From contig NZ_FUZU01000001.1 of NCBI RefSeq assembly GCF_900167975.1, forward strand, positions 377,001 to 441,000: DNA of 64,000 nt. The letters are read 5' to 3'. Position numbers and translations under genes: made by a program. The DNA is from Ohtaekwangia koreensis (GTDB lineage: Bacteria > Bacteroidota > Bacteroidia > Cytophagales > Cyclobacteriaceae). Below, in pieces: positions 54,622-62,434 of this stretch. Within the stretch, counting starts at the first letter, position 1, and every line of letters begins with the position of its first letter. The notes below the pieces were generated by a model. It was not told the origin of the DNA and searched no databases. It saw only the letters and a list, made by a program, of their open reading frames with translations.

Positions 54622-57600
54622 TTAGAAACCTATTTGAACGCCAACCATAATAGTTCTTGGCTTTGGATAGGACCCGGCATCAAAACCAGGGTTCCATACA
54701 CCCGTTGTAAAGTCAGGATTGTATCCTTTATACTTCTGGAACGTATATAAATTCTGACAGGTGATGTATACTCTGGAATTCGTAAGCCCTTTTACAAGAT
54801 TGTCTTTTAATTTATATCCCAACGAGAGCGTGTTGATCCGGAGATACGTTCCATCCTGTAGCCAGTCTTTACGGTTATTATCACCACCGTTATTATTCGG
54901 GTCACCTGTTACTAACCGGGGAACATCCGTATTCGTGTTCGTGGGTGTCCAACGATTCAACGCATCTTCATGATAGTTCATATAGTCCGTAGTGTGCATC
55001 AGCAACCGATACGTCCAGTTGTTGATTACATTCCCGGTGCTTCCGGACATGAAGATTGTCAGATCAAAATTCTTATAGCCCGCAGAGAAATTGGCGCCAT
55101 AGTAAAAATTAGGTAAAGCTCTTCCCAGATATACTCTGTCTTCAGCGTTAATCACATTGTCAGCAGCATCCGGAACGCCATCACCATTGGTGTCGACAGT
55201 AAGCTGATCTCTGAACTTTAAATCGCCAGGAGATGTGCCCGCATTTTGAAAGGCATGCCCGGTGATTTCGTCCTGTGTTTGAAATATACCTTCAACATCG
55301 TATCCGAAATGTTGGCCGATAGAACTTCCAACCTGTGTTTTGGATCCAACGCCATATACCGGTTCATCAAATCCTCCGAGGGAGAGTACTTTATTTTTAA
55401 GTGTATATGCATTGGCTGATATATCAAAAGTGAAGTCGCCCGTCTTTTTGTGATATCCAACAGTAAATTCAAAACCTGTATTCTGTAAACTTCCGGCATT
55501 CACTACCGGGTTTCCATTCGAGCCAGTGGAAGCAGGGATCGGTACACCTACCAATACATCTTTAGTTTTGTTCCGATAATATTCAACGGTAAAATCAATT
55601 TTTCCATTGAAGAATGAAATGTCAAGTCCTGCGTTGCTGGTCACTTTTGATTCCCACTTGATGTTCGGATCAACCAGTGCTGTTTGTGTAGAGCCTGTTA
55701 CTTTTTGGCCGCTATAGTTATAGGATAAATTCGGGTTGATGGTAGCGGCATATAAATAATCGCCAATGCTTTGATTGCCGAGTTCACCATAACTTACTCT
55801 TGCTTTTAACTCGTAGATGAAGCTGGGCAACTGAAATATTTTTTCGTTGTGCAGTTTCCAGGCGACCGCTACAGACGGGAAATTCCCATAGCGGTTTGAA
55901 GGCGCGAAACGTGATGAACCGTCTCTGCGAATTGTAGCGGTTAATAAATAGCGGTCATCGTAATTATAGTTTAATCTTCCAAGGAAGGATGATAGCGTAT
56001 TTCGATAAGAAGCTCCGCTGGCAGATTTATTACTTCCATTGTCAAGCACCGGGTAATACGGACTCGTTAAACTTTCGGTGTGACCACCTTGTACTACCGT
56101 GCTGCCCGATTGGTACATTTGCCCGGCAAGAAAATCTATACCATGGCGTCCGAAATTCTTTTGATAGGTAATGGTGTTTTCGACAAGACCAGTAGTATAC
56201 ATGCGTGTTGCTTCATCCAGCCTGGGTATAGCTGATTGAAAAAAGAATCCCAGGTCTAATACAGGTTGAAAGAAGAAGTCGCGTGCAAATGTTTTATCGT
56301 AGCTCAGGTTTAATTTATAGTTGATGCGGTGACCATTCTTATTAAGCAACTTGGTCTCCGTATATACATTGGCGAAGATGCGGTCTACATCCGTATAGTT
56401 TTTCACAAGACTGTTTAAGCCCGGTATATTTATAACAATGGCGCGTTCAATGTTGGATGATGTGCCACCGTATCCACCCTCACGATTAGGATCGTATAGG
56501 GGCATGGTAGGAATGGCCATCAGCAAATCGTTGATAAGCGGAGGTCTGTTTCCATTCAGAAATGCGGCTGAGTTAGTTAAAGCATTTTCATGCGAATGCG
56601 TATAGTATAGCGATTCGCCTATTTTGAAAATGCCTTTTTCTGTGGTGGAATTGACGCGTATAGCATAACGATCAAAAGAAGGACCATTGCCAACAAATGT
56701 TCCCTGGTTATTCAAATAATCGAGTGATAAATTATAGGTAGATGTTTTACTTCCACCGGAGAAATTCAAATTGTGATCTTGTCGCACGCCAGTTTCCAAA
56801 CCTACTTTTTGCCAATCGGTATCAATATCATCAATGAACAACGGAGAGGTTGGATCATTTCCCGGTGCCATCGTTCCGCCTCCGTTCAATTGTGATTCAT
56901 TGTTCAACATCTGGTATTGAACACGGTTAGTGACGGGCATGTGCTGCCATACTTTATCTATACCATAGTATGCATTATACTCCACGCGTAACGGCTGATC
57001 TTTTTTACCTTGCTTGGTAGTGATGATCACCACACCATTTGCCGCTCTTGATCCATATACCGCACCAGCCGATGCATCTTTTAATACCTGTATAGATTCA
57101 ACATCGTTGGGATTGAAATCGCGAGGTGTTGTACCAATGGGTACACCATCGATAACATAGAGTGGCTCTGCATCTCCGAAAGTTCCGATTCCGCGAATGC
57201 GGACACTTGGAAAGGCTCCGGGTTGACCATCACTCGTTACAGCAACACCGGCTGCCCGGCCTTGAAGTAACTGTGCTATATCATTCGTTGCATATTTTCT
57301 GATCTCGTTGGAACTCACAATGGCAACTGCACCCGTCAGGTCAGATCTCTTCTGTGAGCCATAACCGATCACAACAATTTCATCTAACGCAGTGATGTCC
57401 GCTTTGAGCGATATATTTAAAGTCGATTGTGTTCCAACAGTAGCCTCTAAAGTCTGGTAGCCGATAAAGCTATATACCAGTATAGCGTCATCATTGGGTA
57501 TATCTATTGTATACGCGCCATCGGCATCTGTAACGGTACCGACCGTTGTTCCTTTCACAACTATATTTACACCGGGCATAGGCGATTGATCATCGGAGGA

Positions 57601-58032
57601 AGTCACTTGTCCGGTAACGGTACGTTGTGTTACTTCTTCAACCGGAGGAGTCGCCTCTTTCGATTCTTCAACACGCGTTACATGTATATTATCATTGATG
57701 CGCCTGAAGCGCAGATCTGTTTTGCCGGCAATTTCTCCGAGTAAAGTTGCCAGATCTTTTTTGTCTGCTGTAACCGAGAGACTGTCGGTTGCTTTCAGAT
57801 TTATATTGTTGTAGGCGAAATGCAGACCGGTTGCCTTTTCAATTTCATGAAATACATCTTTGATAGGGCGATTCTGCACATGCACGGTAACGTAAATGTT
57901 TTTCATGCTTTTACGCTGTGCCAGGGTGCCGTTATAGGATAATAAAACGGTCATCGTTGTGCACTGTAGAATAAGACCATAAAATGCGTACTTGGTCATG
58001 GTCAGTACTTTTTTAAGTAATGATGGTATCAT
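54622..58032 (-). CDS. SusC/RagA-family TonB-dependent transporter with STN signalling domain
   Basis: 1136 aa outer-membrane receptor. After a signal (~1-45) there is an STN domain (~48-118, VQNRPIKDVFHEIEKATGLHF), CarboxypepD_reg-like domain (~138-215, VTGQVTSSDDQSPMPGVNIV), TonB-box region and plug (~218-335, EIVVIGYGSQKRSDLTGAV and the SusC signature RGIGTFGDAEPLYVIDGVP), then a 22-strand barrel ending VGVQIGF. The STN domain means that it also signals to the FecR anti-sigma factor encoded next upstream (58175-59209). Likely imports arabino-oligosaccharides. Confidence 0.95.
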   Translation of the reverse strand: MIPSLLKKVLTMTKYAFYGLILQCTTMTVLLSYNGTLAQRKSMKNIYVTVHVQNRPIKDVFHEIEKATGLHFAYNNINLKATDSLSVTADKKDLATLLGEIAGKTDLRFRRINDNIHVTRVEESKEATPPVEEVTQRTVTGQVTSSDDQSPMPGVNIVVKGTTVGTVTDADGAYTIDIPNDDAILVYSFIGYQTLEATVGTQSTLNISLKADITALDEIVVIGYGSQKRSDLTGAVAIVSSNEIRKYATNDIAQLLQGRAAGVAVTSDGQPGAFPSVRIRGIGTFGDAEPLYVIDGVPIGTTPRDFNPNDVESIQVLKDASAGAVYGSRAANGVVIITTKQGKKDQPLRVEYNAYYGIDKVWQHMPVTNRVQYQMLNNESQLNGGGTMAPGNDPTSPLFIDDIDTDWQKVGLETGVRQDHNLNFSGGSKTSTYNLSLDYLNNQGTFVGNGPSFDRYAIRVNSTTEKGIFKIGESLYYTHSHENALTNSAAFLNGNRPPLINDLLMAIPTMPLYDPNREGGYGGTSSNIERAIVINIPGLNSLVKNYTDVDRIFANVYTETKLLNKNGHRINYKLNLSYDKTFARDFFFQPVLDLGFFFQSAIPRLDEATRMYTTGLVENTITYQKNFGRHGIDFLAGQMYQSGSTVVQGGHTESLTSPYYPVLDNGSNKSASGASYRNTLSSFLGRLNYNYDDRYLLTATIRRDGSSRFAPSNRYGNFPSVAVAWKLHNEKIFQLPSFIYELKARVSYGELGNQSIGDYLYAATINPNLSYNYSGQKVTGSTQTALVDPNIKWESKVTSNAGLDISFFNGKIDFTVEYYRNKTKDVLVGVPIPASTGSNGNPVVNAGSLQNTGFEFTVGYHKKTGDFTFDISANAYTLKNKVLSLGGFDEPVYGVGSKTQVGSSIGQHFGYDVEGIFQTQDEITGHAFQNAGTSPGDLKFRDQLTVDTNGDGVPDAADNVINAEDRVYLGRALPNFYYGANFSAGYKNFDLTIFMSGSTGNVINNWTYRLLMHTTDYMNYHEDALNRWTPTNTNTDVPRLVTGDPNNNGGDNNRKDWLQDGTYLRINTLSLGYKLKDNLVKGLTNSRVYITCQNLYTFQKYKGYNPDFTTGVWNPGFDAGSYPKPRTIMVGVQIGF

Positions 58033-58110
58033 ACCTTTGATATGTTTGTGTTATACAAATGTTTGCGGCATCTCCCTGCGACCTGCGAAATCCCGGGGGA
58101 GTTGCATTCT

Positions 58111-58137
58111 GAAGAGCTGGATCATATCCGGCTCTTC
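58111..58137. other. Hairpin between FecR and SusC genes
   Basis: GAAGAGC (58111-58117) and GCTCTTC (58131-58137) form a stem between FecR and SusC. A T-rich run follows only on the plus strand, so it may be a processing or weak termination site on the minus-strand transcript. Confidence 0.4.
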
Positions 58138-58174
58138 TATTTTTATTTTATGACGAGTCGTTCGTATGCATCAT

Positions 58175-59209
58175 TTACAGGTTTGGTTTAGATATATATA
58201 CAGTCTTGCCCTCTACACGAAATGAAAAATGCGAAGAGTAGGAGATGCCCCTTAGCACTGTGATGAGTGCTTCTTTATCGAACTGGCCCGTGTACAAGCC
58301 TTTTACCTTGAATCCTTTTTCAACTATAAATTCAACGCCATACCACCGCGACAGATATGCTGCGACTTCATTGAAATTGGCGTGATCAAATGCTATAATG
58401 CCGTTGCGCCATGCTAATAGAAGAGCAGGATCGAACGTGGACTTCTGCAGTACTTTTTTCTCCTCGTTATAGCGTGTCATATCCTTGGGTAATAACAATT
58501 GAGAATTCCCTTCCATGGTCATCACTTTTACTTTGCCGGAGAGTACAGCTACGTGGTTGTTCTTTTCGTTTTCGTAGGAGCTAATGTCAAAAGCAGTTCC
58601 GAGTACGCGCGTGGAAAAATTTCGTGTATGTACTATAAAAGGAGCGCGTGCATTTTTAGTGACTTCGAAAAAGGCTTGTCCTGTAAGATATACTTCGCGT
58701 AACGTATCGGAGAAATGAGCAGGGTATTTGAGTTCACTTACCGAGTTCAGTGTAACCACCGAGCCATCCGGAAGCGTAATGGTTTTCTTTACTCCTCCGG
58801 GAGCCGATTCCAGGTGATACTCTATAGCTTTTGCAACCGGAATGTTATTCTCTTTTTTATTCAGTATAAAATATCCTACGAGGGCAATACTCGAAAAAAT
58901 TATAACGGAAGCTGCTGCAAGCAACCATGAATGCGAATTGCCAGATGTATAGTTCTCTTTTTGCCTGGCATTTTCCTGTAAAAGATTTTCCAGGACTTTA
59001 TAGTATGCAGCATCGTCCATGCGATGCGTCTCTTTCATCTCAAAAGAAAGTAACAGGTCACGCGCGGCACCGAGCATTTCCACTTTATCCGGATGTTGAT
59101 TTAGCCAATGTTGCCAATATGCCGATGACTCTTTCGTGGGAGAGAGGACCCACTGCACAAAGTATTCATGCTTTAAAAAGTCGGTTTCGGTACGGGGGTT
59201 GAATGTCAT
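58175..59209 (-). CDS. FecR-family anti-sigma factor of the arabinan locus
   Basis: 344 aa. Cytoplasmic N-terminus (~1-90), one span (WLLAAASVIIFSSIALVGYFI, ~94-115), FecR domain (KKTITLPDGSVVTLNSVSEL, then VLGTAFDISSYENEKNNHVAVLSGKVKV), and C-terminal DUF4974-type part (IIAFDHANFNEVAAYLSRWYGVEF). It receives the signal from the STN domain of the SusC protein and controls the sigma factor encoded at 59471. Confidence 0.94.
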   Translation of the reverse strand: MTFNPRTETDFLKHEYFVQWVLSPTKESSAYWQHWLNQHPDKVEMLGAARDLLLSFEMKETHRMDDAAYYKVLENLLQENARQKENYTSGNSHSWLLAAASVIIFSSIALVGYFILNKKENNIPVAKAIEYHLESAPGGVKKTITLPDGSVVTLNSVSELKYPAHFSDTLREVYLTGQAFFEVTKNARAPFIVHTRNFSTRVLGTAFDISSYENEKNNHVAVLSGKVKVMTMEGNSQLLLPKDMTRYNEEKKVLQKSTFDPALLLAWRNGIIAFDHANFNEVAAYLSRWYGVEFIVEKGFKVKGLYTGQFDKEALITVLRGISYSSHFSFRVEGKTVYISKPNL

Positions 59210-59470
59210 TATAGCGGTATATTATAAAGTCTCTGACGATGTTCTTTATATACAAGAGACACTCCGCGGCCAAACGACTACATCGTTTGCAATGTTTTTT
59301 AAAAAAAGATGAAAATATTGTTTCCGGAGCTTGGAATAGGCCGATGGGGCAGGAGTTTGATCGAAAATAGAAACTGAATTAATATAGCTATATACCAACC
59401 TGACCGTACGCCTGAAAAACGGTTTTAAGGATATACTATACCCTGTAAGAATTAGATATAGTATTGATGC

Positions 59471-60139
59471 TTAGGAGAAAAATGAAAGAAAGCTGATGAA
59501 TATAGTCAATTCTTTCTTCCAGGTTGAGAGAAGCTGTGACAGTGAATCCAGTGCCCGGTATACCATGGTGCGCGCCGATTTACTTGTAGACAATTTCATG
59601 GTCTTGGCAATCTCCGCATAGTTAAGATCTTCAAAATAATGCAACACCAATGCTTCGCGTTGTCGCGCGGGAAGCTTGTTGCAGAAATGAAGTACAATCT
59701 TTTTCTGATCGTTATTCAAATTCGGATTAACAGAAAGGTAATCGGCATTGATTGAAATCTGGAAGCTCTCGTCCTCCATATCTTCCGGTATAATAAACTT
59801 GCTGTTGTGTTTGAGTTGTCGCACCAGCGATCTTCTGAATGCAGCATACAGATAGAACTTCACCGAAGTGGCCACGCTCAGCTTTGAACGCGTTCTGATT
59901 AATGTTAAGAAAACATCTTGAATCGTGTCAGCGATGAGCTCTTTATCAGGTGTGAATTGTCGCCCATAATTAAAAAGCTTATTGGCGTATTGATGATATA
60001 ATGAAGCGAGCGCTTTGTCGTCACCTTGCAGAAAGTCAATCCAAACCTGGCTTTCTAAAGGCGCTGTTTCAGGCTGAACGACCGGATTGGAATCCGTTTC
60101 GCGAAACGTTTTTTGAACATGTAAACTTTGCTCAGCCAT
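59471..60139 (-). CDS. ECF sigma factor of the arabinan locus
   Basis: 222 aa. Region 2: ALASLYHQYANKLFNYGRQF and ADTIQDVFLTLIRTRSKL, then VKFYLYAAFRRSLVRQLK; region 4: NKLPARQREALVLHYFEDLNYAEIAKTM, then ARTMVYRALDSLSQLL. A hydrophobic tail (ELTIFISFLSFFS) follows. It lies 261 bp upstream of the FecR gene on the same strand. It would drive SusC/SusD and GH43 expression when the substrate is sensed. Confidence 0.92.
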   Translation of the reverse strand: MAEQSLHVQKTFRETDSNPVVQPETAPLESQVWIDFLQGDDKALASLYHQYANKLFNYGRQFTPDKELIADTIQDVFLTLIRTRSKLSVATSVKFYLYAAFRRSLVRQLKHNSKFIIPEDMEDESFQISINADYLSVNPNLNNDQKKIVLHFCNKLPARQREALVLHYFEDLNYAEIAKTMKLSTSKSARTMVYRALDSLSQLLSTWKKELTIFISFLSFFS

Positions 60140-60452
60140 AGGTTGGTTTAGGTAAAGTGTTGATGAAACACTTATAACTACTTACATAATTAGCATAGAT
60201 TTCAAACGTTTGCAAGGAAAGAGAATAAAATATTTATCAGGCTTTAAATCTTGTTAAATAACAAGGTTTGGATCATTGAAAGATCTTGCGACTGCAGAAT
60301 GAATACACCCATTCAGGACTAATGAATTTGGTCTCTGTGATAACTGACATCATAAAAACTTTGAGTGCACTTGAATCACACGAAGTCATAGTATTAACTA
60401 TAGCAACTGCTATATACTATATGTGTCTTCTCGAAAGTGAAATGCTGAAAGA
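60140..60452. other. Upstream region of the sigma factor
   Basis: 313 bp. Contains a perfect inverted repeat CTTGTTA-AA-TAACAAG (60250-60265), about 110 bp upstream of the sigma start; a possible operator or the terminator region of the 60453 gene. No gene credible here. Confidence 0.4.
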
Positions 60453-61115
60453 CTACTTCTTCTTATTCTTCTTTAACGAATTAAAGAACTTCACCCAGTT
60501 GAATGGATTCAGGAAGGGATTTGTAACGGGTTGAAATTTAGAGCTTGTAGAGCTGGCCCACTGGTTAAGATAGTAGCGCTGGTTTTGATAACCATCCATC
60601 GGAGTAGTTTTCACCATGAGTGCAAGCAACTCCTGGTTCATATTTTTTTGATCGATACGATCTTCTCCCAACGGCATGTTTAACGCAAGTACGGCTTGCT
60701 TGAATACTTCTTCAGTCGGGAATGGCATGATGACAACTTCAGGAAGCATGGTAGTATCCTGGAGTAACGTTATGATGATCGTCTGATATTCTGGTGAGTC
60801 ATCAGGCACTATAAAAGTCTGATGTTGATAGCCGACAGAACTGATTAAAATTTCATCGCCCGTTAATACCGGCATGGAGAAAAAGCCAACGTTGTTGGTT
60901 GTGGTTCCGCGGCCCGCTTTCGGAACGTATACGTGAACACCACCAACAGGTCTGCCATGTACAGTGTCTTCTTCAATAACAACACCAGAGAGCTGTATAA
61001 CTCTCTTTTTTTGCTGAGCCTGTGTCGTCACTTGTGCTATACAAATGATGGCAAGCAGCAATGTTCCAACGATGATGGATTTTGTAAAATACTGTTTCAC
61101 GGTACGCGTCCTCAC
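60453..61115 (-). CDS. Exported CarboxypepD_reg-like domain protein
   Basis: 220 aa; signal/anchor segment SIIVGTLLLAIICIAQVTTQAQ (~13-34). A carboxypeptidase regulatory-like beta-sandwich follows (~40-118): IQLSGVVIEEDTVHGRPVGGVHVYVPKAGRGTTTNNVGFFS gives the V-x-G-x-V and G-T-T-T-N-x-x-G-x-F pattern. The rest is acidic then basic (ending KKNKKK) without recognisable motif. Such proteins are periplasmic or outer-membrane associated. Monocistronic and divergent from the ArsR gene. Confidence 0.78.
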   Translation of the reverse strand: MRTRTVKQYFTKSIIVGTLLLAIICIAQVTTQAQQKKRVIQLSGVVIEEDTVHGRPVGGVHVYVPKAGRGTTTNNVGFFSMPVLTGDEILISSVGYQHQTFIVPDDSPEYQTIIITLLQDTTMLPEVVIMPFPTEEVFKQAVLALNMPLGEDRIDQKNMNQELLALMVKTTPMDGYQNQRYYLNQWASSTSSKFQPVTNPFLNPFNWVKFFNSLKKNKKK

Positions 61116-61187
61116 TTCTCAAATATAGGGATAAGCCTTACAACTGCCTAATTTCCCATACCTTTGGCAGTAAAGCAAGGATGTACC

Positions 61188-61604
61188 ATGCGCCTGAAAA
61201 GTTTTAATCTTACCCTTGGATCGCAAATTTTCAAAGCTTGCGCTGATGAATCGCGGCTGCGGATTCTTCACCTCATTTTTATGAATGGCGAAATGTGCAT
61301 AACCGATCTCGAAAAAATCCTGGATTTTACGCAAGCCAAAACTTCCCGTCACCTTATTTATCTGAAAAATGCAGGTATACTAAGTTACAGACGGTATAAT
61401 CACTGGGTGTTCTACCAGATCAAGGATGAGGTAGGCGATATTATTAAACAGATTTTTCAGTTTCTTCGGAAGGATTCGCAATTGCAGCACGATCAGCACA
61501 TTTATCAAACTTTATTTACAAATCGTGAGTTAGCAGTTAATAACCGTCAGATTCAGGAATGGCGTGGAGGACGGGTTGACAAGGAAAGATTAAAAAGTGA
61601 TTAG
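61188..61604 (+). CDS. ArsR-family winged-helix regulator
   Basis: 138 aa. I place the start at ATG 61188 (MRLKSFNLTLGSQIFKACAD). Winged-helix DNA-binding domain at ~15-90: IFKACADESRLRILHLIFMNGEMCITDLEKIL, recognition helix FTQAKTSRHLIYLKNAGIL, and wing YRRYNHWVFYQI. The classic metal-binding ELCVCDL motif is replaced by EMCITDL with a single Cys, so metal sensing is uncertain. Divergent from the CarboxypepD_reg-like gene. Confidence 0.9.
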   Translation: MRLKSFNLTLGSQIFKACADESRLRILHLIFMNGEMCITDLEKILDFTQAKTSRHLIYLKNAGILSYRRYNHWVFYQIKDEVGDIIKQIFQFLRKDSQLQHDQHIYQTLFTNRELAVNNRQIQEWRGGRVDKERLKSD

Positions 61605-61658
61605 CACTTGAACCGCAGAACGTGAAGTAATTTTTTTGAATTGAGATTTTAAATAAAC

Positions 61659-62375
61659 ATGCAATCGGATTTTTCATCAACAAAAGAGTATACCTGTATC
61701 TTTTTCGACCTTGATCACACATTGTGGGATTATGAAACCAATTCCCGCGAAACACTGCATGAACTATACATTCAATATGATCTGAAAAATAAAGGCGTTC
61801 CGTCATTGGAAAGTTTTCAAAATAGGTTCAAAGAAGTAAATCTGGCATTGTGGGATCTATACGACACCGGCAAAATTACAAGTGAGGTTATACGAAAGGA
61901 GCGCTTCAAGCAGATTCTCGAGCCGTTTAATGCGTATGAAGAAAAACTGAGTGAAGATATTTCCGCAGACTATTTGATGACGTGCCCCCGAAAAGGACAT
62001 CTTATGCCGTATGCGATTGAAGTGCTTGAGTACCTGTACGAAAAATATAATCTCTCTGTGATTACAAACGGCTTTGAGGAAATTCAGCACACGAAACTCA
62101 CTTCCGGAAACATGCATAAATATTTTGATCACATCGTTACCTCACAAAAGGCAGGGCATAAAAAACCTTCACGCGAAATCTTTGAGTATGCTCTGAAGAG
62201 CCATTCCATAACATGTAATCAGGCTGTAATGATCGGTGACAACCTCGTCACGGATATAGGAGGCTCGAGAAATGCTGCCATCGATAACGTTTTTTTCAAC
62301 CCTGAAAAGAGTGCACACGAAAGTATTGTAACCTATGAGATTGCATGTCTTTCTGAACTACGGCAGATTCTTTGA
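61659..62375 (+). CDS. YjjG-type HAD hydrolase (pyrimidine 5'-nucleotidase-like)
   Basis: 238 aa HAD-superfamily phosphatase. Motif I DLDHT at 17-21 (the first Asp is the nucleophile), motif II near 128 (VITNGFEE), motif III Lys in HKKPSREIFEYAL, motif IV MIGDNLVTDIGG. The YjjG-like cap and the WDYETNSRETLHELY stretch fit the noncanonical pyrimidine nucleotidase group that hydrolyses nucleoside monophosphates. 54 bp downstream of the ArsR gene and 59 bp upstream of pruA. Confidence 0.85.
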   Translation: MQSDFSSTKEYTCIFFDLDHTLWDYETNSRETLHELYIQYDLKNKGVPSLESFQNRFKEVNLALWDLYDTGKITSEVIRKERFKQILEPFNAYEEKLSEDISADYLMTCPRKGHLMPYAIEVLEYLYEKYNLSVITNGFEEIQHTKLTSGNMHKYFDHIVTSQKAGHKKPSREIFEYALKSHSITCNQAVMIGDNLVTDIGGSRNAAIDNVFFNPEKSAHESIVTYEIACLSELRQIL

Positions 62376-62434
62376 ATTCAATTACATTTGCCGCAGAATA
62401 ACAAAATACATTAACCTATAACTGACAATAATTT

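Noticed and set aside
60286-60534. Plus-strand 82-codon ORF upstream of the arabinan sigma factor
   Set aside because: It overlaps the 3' end of the CarboxypepD_reg-like gene on the opposite strand and has no recognisable features.
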